From Craspedostauros australis (Eukaryota > Bacillariophyta > Bacillariophyceae > Mastogloiales > Achnanthaceae), in contig JAMXDE010000006.1 of assembly GCA_026770025.1 (NCBI GenBank), forward strand, positions 2,796,001-2,860,000: DNA of 64,000 nt, in the 5' to 3' direction. Below the pieces are notes generated by a model. The model saw nothing but the letters and a program-made list of their open reading frames with translations, had not been told where the DNA came from and did no database searches. Made by a program: the position numbers and the translations under genes. Positions 21,538-31,976 of the stretch are shown here, piece by piece; position 1 is the first letter of the stretch; every line of letters starts with the position of its first letter.

Positions 21538-21998
21538 GGTGTTGTTGATGTTGTGGGTGGCAATGTCCGTGCTTCAGTTAGATGTGTTCGTTGCTTCTGT
21601 ATTGCGATCCTGATGGCTTCCGTCACCATCTGTAAAGCCCAGACCATGGCATACAGAGAAGCGCTGGGTCACACCAACATTGGTTGCTTTCTTCAAACGT
21701 ACCAATATTGTAAAGATGTTGTGGGTGGCGCCATCATTATCCCTCACAACATGATGAAGCCAGACCACTCCTCCCAATCTTCAGCATGGTGTGTCACAGA
21801 AGATGGTGTCAATTGGAAATGGCATCGGTACCAGCATGTCGGATCGAAACGACTCTGTGAAGTCTTCATTCCAAAACTGTTGCATATGGGCAGAGCGTTT
21901 CTGGCCTGAATCTGAGAATGGATGTCCCAACTTGTCAATGGGCATGTCGAAAATGCTTCTGTCATGACCGAAAGCGACTGGTGGTTTGCATAGCAACG

Positions 21999-22439
21999 TC
22001 AGGAACATCCAATGTACTCCATCCACTTTCCGACTTTCGATGGTGACCATAGCATCATTCCTGGTTGTGCATGAAAGCATATGTAAATCCACCCCAACCA
22101 TGTAATGCCTTTCACCATGGGGTCTCCACACCTGGGTTGTGTGGAAGACCTCAATGATTCGACTCTGCTAATGAAACCTTGCAACTCATTGGGACTCTGA
22201 TACCTAAAAATTGTGGCCAATCTTGCGGGGATAGGGCCATAAGGGGTGGTTGTAAATCTGCTTGAGCCTGGTTTGTTGGTGGTGCCAGGGTACGCAATGT
22301 CATTGTTGGAATCAATGTCATCAATGTTGTCCGATGCTTTGTCATACCTATCCCATGCGCTGCTGCTGCTCTCATCTGTGTCATCGGCTCCAATAGGGGG
22401 CAATGTCACCTTCATTTGATGCTTCATACATGCTGCCAC
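21999..22439 (-). other. Coding-like stretch inside the transposon (unassigned)
   Basis: An open minus-strand frame of about 146 codons runs from 22439. It has an acidic start (D-D-T-D-E-S-S-S-S) and a more globular part (P-I-P-A-R-L-A-T-I-F-R-Y-Q-S). A neighbouring frame (22381-22686) carries a Thr/Asn-rich repeat, and frame 21781-22131 also reads like protein. Together with the exon-like piece at 22794-22885 this suggests an intron-bearing or frame-broken minus-strand gene between about 21.6 and 23.4 kb. I do not recognise the family. Confidence 0.3.
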
Positions 22440-22793
22440 GTGTCATTCGCCTGTTGGTGCTGTTCCTGTTGGTGTTGTTCCTGTTGGTTCCGCTCCTGGT
22501 GCTGTTGGTGTGGCTGTCGGTGATGTTATAACTGGTTGCAGTGTTGGTATTGTGATTGAAGGTTGCCAACTCAGCATCATTGACTGCCGGTTCATCCAAA
22601 GGACAGATGGTGGCACTAAGCCTATGGGTTGAGATCTCGTTCTGCGTGCCATCCTCTGCATTGGATGATGAAGAGGTGAAGGCCATATGTTGGAGTCATA
22701 GGAAAGAGAAAAAATAGATGAGAAGGCACCTGAATACAAGCAGACAAGTTCATGATGGAGCTTTGATTATGTGGCTGGGCATGCAGTACTTAC

Positions 22794-22885
22794 GGTGAAA
22801 CAAACCCTTCTTCACCAATGTCTGTTTGAACTTGCGTAGGGTCCGAACGAACTTCTTTGCATCGTACTTGAGTAAGAACGGATGC
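22794..22885 (-). other. Exon-like 92-bp segment inside the transposon
   Basis: On the minus strand the segment is bounded by CTGCAG before 22885 and GTAAGT after 22794, and in one frame reads a Lys/Phe-rich peptide (Y-D-A-K-K-F-V-R-T-L-R-K-F-K). This looks like an internal exon of an unassigned minus-strand gene. No partner exon can be fixed with confidence. Confidence 0.35.
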
Positions 22886-23424
22886 TGCAGACGCAAAGGC
22901 ACTGATTCTCAGTGCCATTTTGTGGGATCAGCCAAAAATGCCTTCATGAGTTCAGTGGCATCAGGCCCATTCTTGTAACAATGGTCATTGAAGCCCACCA
23001 TTGTGGAGTGTCTGCAATGTTGTGTTGTTGAATTGTTGGTTCTATGTGTTGATGTGTTGATGCGTGGACGCGTGGATGTGCCAATGTGCACAAGTGTTGT
23101 TGCACCAATGTGCTGATGTACCAATGTGCAAATGTGTTGATGGGTTGATGTGTGGATGTGCGTGTGAGTGTTGCATTTTTTATTGCATGGCAACCTTGAT
23201 TTGTTTTGGGCGGAACATGTGGACATTTGGGTTGATGATGCGGATATTGCTGTCATTTTCGAACACTTCTCCCTCTGTAGGCGTCATGGTCCATACAGGT
23301 ACGCTGGTGCGGGGTGTTTGGTTTCTCCCATTCTTACCTCATGCAAAAACAAACCAGCACGGTCTTGAGTTCTGCCACAATGCCAATACCTTCCCATGTG
23401 GCTATGTGGACCAATAGAAGCTGG

Positions 23425-24275
23425 CCCCAATGCATCGCAACTTCGCACTCCAAACCATTGGTGGTGAATGACTTGGAATGTTGCCAACAGGCCATGAAGT
23501 ATCGGACAATCTATTGGAGTGGTCGAATACAACAGGGTGAGTCAAGAACGAGCAAATTGCAATGTCGCATCCTGCAGCATTGGGTGTGAATGGCACGGAA
23601 TGTCGCAAACAGACCATGTAGTATCGGACAATCTATTGGAGTGGTCGAATACAACAGGGTGAGTCAAGAACGAGCAAATCGCAATGTCGCATCCTACAGC
23701 ATTGGGTGTGAATGGCACGGAATGTCACAAACAGACCATGTATTATTGGAAAATCTATTGGAGTGGTCGAATACAACCTGTGGAGTTGAGAACGAGCAAA
23801 TTGCAATGTCGCATCCTGCAGCATTGGGCATGAATGACATGGAACGTCGCGAACAGACCATGCAGTATCGGACAATTAGCTGGTATGGCCGAATACAACC
23901 TGTGGAGTCGAGAACGAGCAAATTGCAATGTCGCATCCTGCAACATTGGGTGTGAATGACATGGAATGTCGCGAACAGACCATGTAGTATCGGACAATTA
24001 GCTGGTACGGCCGAATACAACCTGTGGAGTCGAGAACGAGCAAAGCACAACTTCGCATTCCAGAGCAGTGTTCGCCGGTGACTTGGAATGTTGCGAACAG
24101 ACCATGCAGTATCGGACAATTTGCCAGTACAGTCGAATACCACTTGGTGAGTCGAAACCGAGCGAATCGCAATGTCACATTCCTCAGCAGTGTTCGCCAG
24201 TGACTTGGAATGTCGTAAAAAGACCTGGCGGGATCGGACAGTCCGTTCGTGTTGTCGAACACGCCCTAGTTGGAA
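23425..24275. repeat. Tandem array, seven copies of a 122-bp unit
   Basis: The word TATCGGACAAT or a close variant recurs at about 23500, 23622, 23744, 23866, 23988, 24110 and 24232, exactly 122 bp apart each time. Neighbouring copies differ by scattered substitutions; the first and the last two share a slightly different half (CTTCGCA and TTCGCC variants) from the central ones. Most frames are open through several units, producing long but meaningless ORFs. The array lies within the transposon. Confidence 0.93.
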
Positions 24276-24844
24276 TGGTCGCAACCATGTCGCACTACAT
24301 CACACACTAAATAGCGTCACCGAGACCCCAAAAGGCGACATTTTGGTACAAAATGGCACTTTCAATGACGTTGATAGCGCTGATATTGTCACAAGCAGCA
24401 CAACAAGCGACAAGAATGGGTCTAAGTAATGCTGTTTTTTTGTCAAGATGAACAAAAAGTCATGAATTAGTCTCAAAATCACATCAATCGGTGTAGAAAG
24501 GGGCTAACAAATGCCTGAATGTTGTTGCTTGAACCGCTCATTCTGAAACTGCTTATTCGGAACTGCAACAACCACAATGACATCCGTGGCAGATCGCGCC
24601 TTGGGGCGCAAACGGTTCAAAACTGCAGCGTCCGTACAAACCGACCAACATGTTCGGCGAATGCGCCAAAGGCGACGCCGTGGAAACACTGTTTCCGTCC
24701 GGCCAACGCAGAAAAAAAGGCATAAATGAGAACATGTTCCACGATTCGAGGGCGAGATGGAAAAAACGGTGCAAATGTCCGAGTGAAACAGTCACAGCCG
24801 AAATTTGCACACGACGAATAAATGTGACAAAGCGCTCCCGGTCT

Positions 24845-26000
24845 TCGTCCATGTCTGTGTGTGCCGGGTCTTTTTCATTCGCTACGATTTAGCCTGTCTG
24901 TGCTTGCTGATGTTGCACGTCTGACAACTCGGTTCGTTAAGCCCCTGTTTGTTGCGACGGTGCTGCACGGACATGACAGACACGACACGGACGATAACAA
25001 CAACATCACGCGCGCAACATCAGACACGGTGCTCGTCTGTGTCTGTGTCTGTGTCTGTTTGTGCCGGTCTCTTTTGTTCGTTGCGATTTAGGCTGTCTGT
25101 GCTTGCTGATGTTGCGCGTCTGACAACTCGGTTCGACAAGCCCCTGTTTGTTGCGACGGTGCTGCACGGACATGACAGACACGACAGACACGACAGACAC
25201 GACACGCACGATAACAACAACATCACGCGCGCAACATTGAACGCGTGCCATCAGTCTGTGTGTGCCGGTCTCTTTCGTTCGTGACGATTTAGCTTGTCTG
25301 TCTGTGCTTGCTGATGCTACGCGCCTGACAACTCGGTACGATCATCCCTGTTTGTTGCGACGGTGCTGCGCGGACATGACAGACACGACACGCACGATAA
25401 CAACAACATCACGCGCGCAACATCCGACATGGTCTTCTTGGTCTTCGTCTGTCTGTGTTTACCAGTCTCTTTCGTTCGTTACGATTTAGGCTGTCTGTGC
25501 TTGCTGATGTTGGGCGCCTGACAACTCGGTACGATCACCCCTGTTTGTTGCGACGGTACTGGTCTACATGACAGACACGACACGCACGAAACAAAAACAT
25601 CGCTCGCGCAACATCGATCGCACACCATCAGACACAGTCCTCCTGATCTTCGTCTGTTTCCGTGTCCGTGTCCGTGTGTACCAGTCTTTTTGGTTCGTTG
25701 TGATGTAGCCTGTCTGTCTGTGTTTGCTGATGCCGCGCGTCTGACAGGTCGGTACGATCAGCCCTGTTTGTTGCGACCGTATTGGTCTACATGACAGACA
25801 CGACACGCACGATAACAACAACATCGATCGCACACCATCAGACACAGTCCTCCTGCTCTTTGTCCGTGTCTGTGTGTACCAGTCTTTTTGGTTTGTTACG
25901 ATTTAGCCTGTCTGTCCGTACTTGTTGATGTTACACATGTGACTACTTGGCATGGTCGGCCCTGTGTGCCATGACTCCATACCCGGTTTGTTTCAGCAAT
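24845..26000. repeat. Tandem array, about six copies of a unit near 200 bp
   Basis: The core GATTTAGCCTGTCTGTGCTTGCTGATG, or a variant of it, recurs with its GATTT at about 24886, 25085, 25286, 25483, 25702 and 25900 (spacings 199, 201, 197, 219, 198). Each unit also has a GTCTGTGTCTGTG microsatellite of variable length, an ATGACAGACACGACACG stretch and an AACAACAACATC stretch. Length variation between units comes mainly from the two microsatellites. A weaker seventh copy may follow to about 26110. Confidence 0.9.
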
Positions 26001-26301
26001 ACTGCACGGACGTGCGACCCACGTACAGAATTGCGCAGGCACAATCAAACACAACATGTCCAATCCTCCTCTGTGTCTGTGTATGCAAGTCGTTTTGTGC
26101 CAGTTCAACATGACATGGACAGCCAAGGGAAACGAGCCAAACAACATGCTAAATTGTGCATGTCATTGTGTGTTCAGAACAAATCAACAATAGCAGCGCT
26201 TGCCCTGTTTGTTTTACTCTCTCTGTTGCTGAAATTGATGTTTCACTGGTAGGTGTCACATTTTTGTCCTCCATCCTGATGGTATACCAAGATACATCAG
26301 A

Positions 26302-27342
26302 ATGGCATCAGAGACAACAGAGACAACCATTGCAGGCATGGGCATGGAGCTTCTGGGACAAGCAATTGATCCTGGACTCCAGACTTCACCATCATATAGT
26401 GTGCAAACATGTGTCCGAAGCAACCTTGGAACACACACACAAGTGGTGGCAATGGCATGGGACAGACTGAATGAGAAGGACTTACTGCCTTGTAATGCAA
26501 CAATGGAGCACCTGCTGTGCACTCTAATGTTCTGAAACAATATCCAACATGGGGAGTGCTGGCAGGACAAATGGGAAAGGATGTGAAAACTGTACGGAAG
26601 TGGACACGGATTTTTCTTTGTGCATTGGGACTCCTCAGCCGTGAACTTGTAAGTGGCATGACGTTGGTACATCAACAGCCGGACTGCAACATACACAATG
26701 CAATTGATGAGCCACATGCTGTATCTCTCACAATCTCTGTATTTTCCAATGTTGCCAGGTGTTGATCCTATCCCAGATATGCTTTGAAGATCGGAAAATG
26801 GAATGTGCACAAGGAGCATCAAACATGGCATCCGTAGATGGCACGGACTTCTCCATCATAGAGCCTACATTGTATGACCCAGGCTGGTATTCCCACAAAT
26901 TCCAAGCTGTGAGTCTCGGATACAAAACCTGCATTTCCATTGCAAAAGGGCACCTTGTGTGGGTGGACGGACCGTATCCATGTGGGGAGTGGCCGGACAT
27001 CAGGATTTATTGAGAGAAGCTCCTACATTCATTGGATTCTTCCAAGAAGGTTGTTGCGGACTGAGGGTACAGAGGTGAGTCTAACTTCTGCTTGGATCGC
27101 ATGCAACGCAATGGCATGATTTGTGCATGCCATGAAGCTGTATATAAAAAAGGTTCAAGAACTGGAAGTGCCTGAAGCAAAAATGGCGGCACTGTTTGGA
27201 TAAGCACCAGTATGCAATGTACACGGTTGCTGCAATCACGCAATTGGAACTGAAACATACGAATCAGCTGTTTAACCTCACCCAAACGATGGGGATCATC
27301 CAAGAGATGGATGATTGGTTGGATTCCCTGGTGGAACCGTAG
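26302..27342 (+). pseudogene. Decayed PIF/Harbinger-type DDE transposase
   Basis: Pieces in several frames line up with this family in order. An N-terminal helical region (26302-26532) ends in L-L-C-T-L-M-F, where a one-base loss shifts frame. It continues as L-K-Q-Y-P-T-W-G-V-L-A and K-T-V-R-K-W. A 110-bp GT-AG intron (26649-26758) follows, then S-V-D-G-T-D-F-S-I-I-E-P, W-Y-S-H-K-F and P-D-I-R-I-Y. Two in-frame TGA codons come next, around V-V-A-D, then G-Y-R-G, a C-H-E motif where the family has R-x-x-E/R-H-E, another frame change, and a C-terminus ending at the TAG 27340-27342. The three acidic catalytic positions (D of D-G-T-D, D of V-A-D, E of C-H-E) are still present. It cannot encode a full protein. 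Several lesions look like CGN arginine codons changed to TGN. Confidence 0.85.
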
Positions 27343-27662
27343 GAATAAACAATAACCACATGCAAGAAACTACGATGCTCTAGAATAGAAACAACAAGCG
27401 CTGTTCAGTCTATTTGTCACTGTAATTGCTGGAAACAAACTGCAGTTGGCTGCACCAACCGAGAACGTATCCCAGGACGAACCAAGGTGGTCTGGAGGAA
27501 CGATCCTGGTCTCGAAAGGTAAAGACAAGGACAAGGACAAGACCAAGGAAGAGGAGAAGCAACAGCGGCATGAAGCACTTTGTATGCAATCATGATTGCG
27601 TTGTTGACAAACACATGGAAGAACAAGAAGAAGCAGCTTGTATGACATAAGAACAACAACCA

Positions 27663-27977
27663 TGTATAATACCAGGTAGTTTTGGACTCCTGCATCGAAC
27701 AAGTCTGGCACATCATCTGGCCATCAAGGTCCGTGGGGATTGGGCCGAGCATCTTGTCAAACCTCTCTGCATCCTGATGCAAGCCAACACTATGCCAGAA
27801 GGCAGCATCTGCATATCAACCGATGCCATCAAGGAGTCTTGGCAAGGAGCGGGCTGGGACGGCCTGATATGGACTGCATGGTTGGTGGAGTGGAGAAAGC
27901 ACGGCCCCAACCCTACTGGGTCATTGGAGCGCCAGAAACCCTTCCACTGGCAAACCAGAGTGACTCACACACTGTAG
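27663..27977 (+). other. Coding-like fragment downstream of the transposase remnant
   Basis: An open frame of 105 codons ends at 27977. It contains W-A-E-H-L-V-K-P-L, S-T-D-A-I-K-E-S-W and W-T-A-W-L-V-E-W-R, a protein-like composition unlike the surrounding DNA. No start or splice partner is defined and I do not recognise the family. It may be a fragment of a second element gene or captured host sequence. Confidence 0.35.
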
Positions 27978-28800
27978 CAGGTGGCACTACAATAGTGATC
28001 GAGCCGAAATCACAAGCTCCACAAAGAAGGCAAGCGCGGCATCATGCCACAGAGCATGGATGCCGATTGCTAAGCCTTTGTAGAGCTGCCTCAAAGATCT
28101 ATGCATTCCCACCCTGTGTAAGCTTGGTCAGCACCTACCAGGAACCCAGCCAAGGAGAGCAGAGTGACTGCTAGCTGTGACACATGGCAAGCCGCATACG
28201 GAGGCCATAGTTTCTTCAGAGCATCCAGCATAGCTGCACCATGCACCATCTGCACCCAACATCCTCCAGCGTGACCACACGCCCAGCATGCCAGGCAGGA
28301 GTCACTGCAAGGGCAGCTGGCGCCGCCACGCGTGTCTCTTGTATGTACATTGTATATGTACCAGCATACACAATTGTATGCAACCACACGGCAAGGCAAG
28401 ACCTGCCAACGTTATCCGTTCACACTAAATGACTTATGTGGAATAAACGAGGCGGTACGAAAGCAGCTGCAGCACATGGTTATGGATTATAGTCTATATG
28501 GTACAACAACAACAGAAAAAGAACTGTACACAGCATGCATGGGGAGGAAGAGAGAAGCAACTTGCATTGTCAGTATGGTAGGCTGGAGTATTATTAGTTG
28601 CTACAGGGAGGACCATGTTGAAGTGTGGATGGAAATTACGGACGAAGTCGAGATGGATGATGGGCTTGTTGTCCCAAGTCTGAGAACAGTGACAAATACA
28701 CGAGGAAAGTAACAGTGAATCTTATGAAATGGGTGATTCGAACGAAGAGCAAGGAAATTTGGAAAATGGCAACAATGGACCCACTTTCTATTCTTTCTGA

Positions 28801-28840
28801 GTCGCGATTCGAAAAAAACGCCGTTTTCCCTTCCCCCCCC
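28801..28840 (-). repeat. Right terminal inverted repeat of the 8.8-kb transposon
   Basis: The 40-bp repeat is complementary to 20029-20067. On the plus strand it reads GTCGCGATTCG, an A-run, CGCCGTTTTCCCTT and eight C. Confidence 0.88.
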
Positions 28841-30300
28841 AAGGGAAAGCCGGCTTCTCGCGAATCCCGAGACGCCCCCATCAGTCGTTCTTCCCATCAC
28901 TACAATGACGTCAGTGTTCATTGACAACAACTCGTGACTTTGGGTACCGCGCAAGTCTCATCTGTCCGATGTGCGCAAAGAGATCTGCCATGAGATCCAG
29001 CACACACTCAGAGAACACGCCGGTACTTCCGGCATGGCAGGTGTCGCGGCTCGTGCATCTACTCGTTGTCGGGTCTTGCCCAAGTCGCAATAGGTAGGTT
29101 CCTTTCCGGCAACAGCATTTGTACCATCATGCAGGTGTACCGGGAGCACAAAGCCTGCCCGATGTGGACATCATGTGCGAGGAGTGGCGAATGCGAGAGG
29201 TGGGTGGCGTTCCTGGTTGATGTTGAAAGAGTCCCAGAGTGCCTGGTACAACAATGAGGACCAGAACAGGGTAGGGCAGATAACTCGTACTCGACTCTAT
29301 TGTGGATACGGCATTCTCGCGAATGATAGTGGGAAAAGTTCGCAGTCGATGACGAGATGTGGCTCTGTCTCTCTGTCTCCATTGGTAGAGAGCGAGTACG
29401 TTGAACTGCCGCGTAGTGCTCACGGCAAAAAGATGAGAGAGCAACAGCAACACACACCAATGCCAGCAAGTTGGTGGTGACGATGTCGCGCCGAGATCGA
29501 GTCCATGAGTCTGTCGACCGAAGCCGCCAGCGTACCATACCTGTATCTACGGGTATACTCGTGTGTATACTGGAGCACAGCACATTGAGTCCGAACGGTA
29601 ATACTACCACCACACACTGCTGCATATGAGGAATTGTACGACTAGGGCAGAATGTTGCAGAGTATGGCACCATAGTACGGAGAGTAGATCGCATATTACG
29701 AGGTTCGTCAAAGCTATCTCTCTTTGAGGTTGATCGTGGTGGAACATAAATCTACGGCGTCTGGGTTTGGCACCGTGAATGGTGGCGAAACTGGGCCTCG
29801 ACGACTATTCTGCTCGTGCAAGTACTCGTAGGTATTATGGAATACATGCTTCTTCAACTGGAGTAGTGGTGCGAGTCGAGTGCACAATGTTCTTGGCGGT
29901 ACCGCTGATACCTCCGTGACGAATTCGCGCACCATTCAGCATCATCGAGGTTGATCAAATACGTGGCGAGCTGGCTTGGTTCGTTGTCGTGCCATCTTCC
30001 ACGGAACGAAACGACCCTGGAAAGTTCGGTGTACCAGAGTCCTTGTCGCGAATCGATACATGGATGCATCGCTTGAGCCATTCGTCAATGACGAAAAGTG
30101 CTGTCCGAACATCCTCTCTCCGGGATCTAAGCGGACTTTCCACGACATCAACCATTCTGCGTGTACCAAAGATCCGCCTGTCGTCCTTCTGGCGGTTCCT
30201 CCGCATGGTTCCTTTTGGGTGGTGCAGTCACATCTTCGCTGCGCACGAGTATGAGTGGTACCATCCTCTTCGGAGAACACGAGCGTGCATGCGATGAAGG
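28841..30300. other. Intergenic, no gene supported
   Basis: This stretch runs from the right end of the transposon to the 3' end of the HAD gene. Short ORFs on both strands (for example 29059-29694 minus) lack domains or splice context. Several TACTCGTA-like words occur, at a frequency not far above chance. Confidence 0.5.
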
Positions 30301-31976
30301 TTATGGCTGGAACTTGGGCTGTGGATCCTTTTGAGCTCCGATTCTGTCAAAGATCATCGAGAGTGCCTTTTCGGTGGCGACAACGCCGCGTTCATCCGGC
30401 GACTCACCGAAGCATTTCGTGAAATGGTCCGATTCTTCGTCGATCAGACGTGCCATACTGGCGGATGTAACCTCCGGAATGTAGGCATGGCGGCAAGTTA
30501 ATGCCATCTCGAGATCGTTGTCATCATCGCACATGCAGACCGCGTACGTTGCGAGGAAGTTGTCGCCGTCATCCTCGGCTGCGTTGTTGCCATTTTCATC
30601 GACAACTCGGTCTAGGTAGAAGACTTGTGCCAAATACTTGCAGCTGCTCCGATGGCCGAAGCAGACGTGCGAGCAAGCACGGTGGGTATGCAGGTAGGTA
30701 GGCGATACAGGCGCTGGTGAGCGACAGATCTCGCAGAAGAGAAGCAAGAGGCATGCATGCACAGCCATCGTAATGCATTGAACACGGAGGATACACGAAC
30801 CGGGGTGTGCCAACCATGATGGCAACCATGACGCGCGCTTCGTTTCCAGACGAGATATGAAGTGGCCGATCAAATAAAAGCAAGCATGGATCCATCGCGC
30901 TGCAATCGTGGCGGCATCGACAAACGCAACACTGTGGAGTAGGGTTGATTGACTCACCAGTTCAGCTTGCCGCTCTCCTCGGGATAGAAGTCCACGCATC
31001 CAAGATTGGTGCTGGTCGTGAGGCCTTTCCACGGTTGCACGGAGCCGTTGGCAAGCCTGTCGAAATTATCCTCCATGACCTCAGACTGTTGCTTGCGATT
31101 CACCCGAAAGCATGTGGAGTAACCCTTGGTATCCAGGACGTATCCTTGCTCCATGAGGCTGCGCGCGAAATCCCAAAGCAACCCATCGCGTTCGCAAACG
31201 TCGCTGACGATGGTGGAGTCCTTCATGGACTGATGCAGCTGCAGCAACGGATCAACCTTGCCGGATCTTTCCTCCATCCGGGACCTCCATATGGCATCCT
31301 CCTTCAACCCGAACGGCTTCAGATCCTGTGGGGTGGCACCTTGGAACCGCTTCGGCTTGACGATGAAATCGCACTTGTTCGGCGGCGCCTCCGTGGCATA
31401 AAAGATGCGTCCTCCGGCCTCGCTGCAGTACGCATCGGCGCGCGGCAGGAAGGGCAGCCGCGACAATAGCGTCGTCGTCCGCATCCCGCTCACGAGCACG
31501 ACCTTGGTGCCCGTCTTGCGGATGTCGCGAATCTTGACAAACGTCTTGGAGGACACGACGCCCTGCATACCGGTGGAACTCGGCGGCAGCCTCAAGATGT
31601 CGTTTCGGTCGTTGGCGTTCGATGCCAAGTCCGTGAGGGCTGGGTAATGGATCAAGGTGCCATCCAAATCGGAGAACAGAATGAGCGTCTCGTCGGTCGG
31701 TGGCCCGTCCCCATGATCCGACATCTCCCCTTTGTTCTTTCCTTCTGCCGCAGATGACCTGTTCTTTCTTCCAGAGAATGGGGATGTGATTGATGCAGTT
31801 CCCCCTCTTGTGGATACGATGGAATCCGGCACCGGAATGCTGTGAGGGGAGGATTTCGCTTGGGCGCCGCAGATGATCGCTCCACAGAAGATGCTGAGAA
31901 AGAGCAGAACGGAGGTGGATAGAACTTCGAACCGCTTGCTGGAATCCTTTGCTTCTCTTTGCGATCTATGGTTCAT
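30301..31976 (-). CDS. HAD-superfamily phosphatase (type IIB, sucrose/mannosyl-phosphate phosphatase-like) with N-terminal signal anchor
   Basis: Two exons, 31976-30958 and 30643-30301 on the minus strand, joined by a GT-AG intron, give 453 residues in one frame; the junction restores L-N-C-C-K-Y-L. Residues 18-40 are hydrophobic (S-V-L-L-F-L-S-I-F-C-G-A), a signal peptide or anchor. HAD motif I is F-S-D-L-D-G-T (Asp 103 nucleophile, Asp 105), motif II is V-L-V-S-G-M-R, and motif IV is C-D-D-D-N-D-L-E-M-A in exon 2. The cap, with E-A-G-G-R-I-F, is of the type II kind found in sugar-phosphate phosphatases. The substrate cannot be read from sequence; a phosphorylated sugar in a secretory or plastid-surrounding compartment is inference. 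The frame stays open to an ATG at 32216, but I chose 31976 because it places the signal anchor near the N-terminus. Confidence 0.82.
30644..30957 (-). other. Intron of the HAD phosphatase gene
   Basis: The 314-bp intron starts GTGAGT and ends GCAG on the minus strand. It interrupts a cysteine codon after its second base. The nominal minus-strand ORF 30301-31032 reads through it and its N-terminal half is not coding. Confidence 0.8.

Larger units (their letters stand above)
20029..28840. mobile_element. 8.8-kb TIR DNA transposon with decayed PIF/Harbinger transposase and internal satellite arrays
   Basis: The ends are 39- and 40-bp inverted repeats (20029-20067 and 28801-28840). They start with a 7- or 8-G run, continue AAGGGAAAACGGCG and a T-run, and end GCGAC. 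They differ by two substitutions and one G. Inside are a degenerate PIF/Harbinger-type transposase on the plus strand (26302-27342), a 122-bp tandem array (about 23425-24275), a roughly 200-bp tandem array (about 24845-26000), a 379-residue minus-strand ORF (20398-21537) and other coding-like pieces. The flanks share AA or AAG directly outside the repeats (20027 and 28841), so a 2-3 bp target duplication is possible but ambiguous because of the G-runs. The decay implies this copy is not autonomous. An alternative is that the TIRs belong to another family and the Harbinger remnant is nested. Confidence 0.78.

Noticed and set aside
23425-24275. Possible CRISPR array because of regular repeats
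   Set aside because: Whole 122-bp units are repeated with no separate conserved repeat and unique spacer, and the DNA is eukaryotic.
27011-27062. In-frame TGA codons in the transposase read as recoded (selenocysteine or other)
   Set aside because: They occur with frameshifts and other damage in the same gene, and other genes in the window use TGA as a stop, so decay is simpler.
27074-27080. GTGAGT in the transposase after G-Y-R-G as a second intron donor
   Set aside because: The sequence reads on in frame to the C-H-E motif with family-like spacing, and no acceptor fits, so it is treated as coding.
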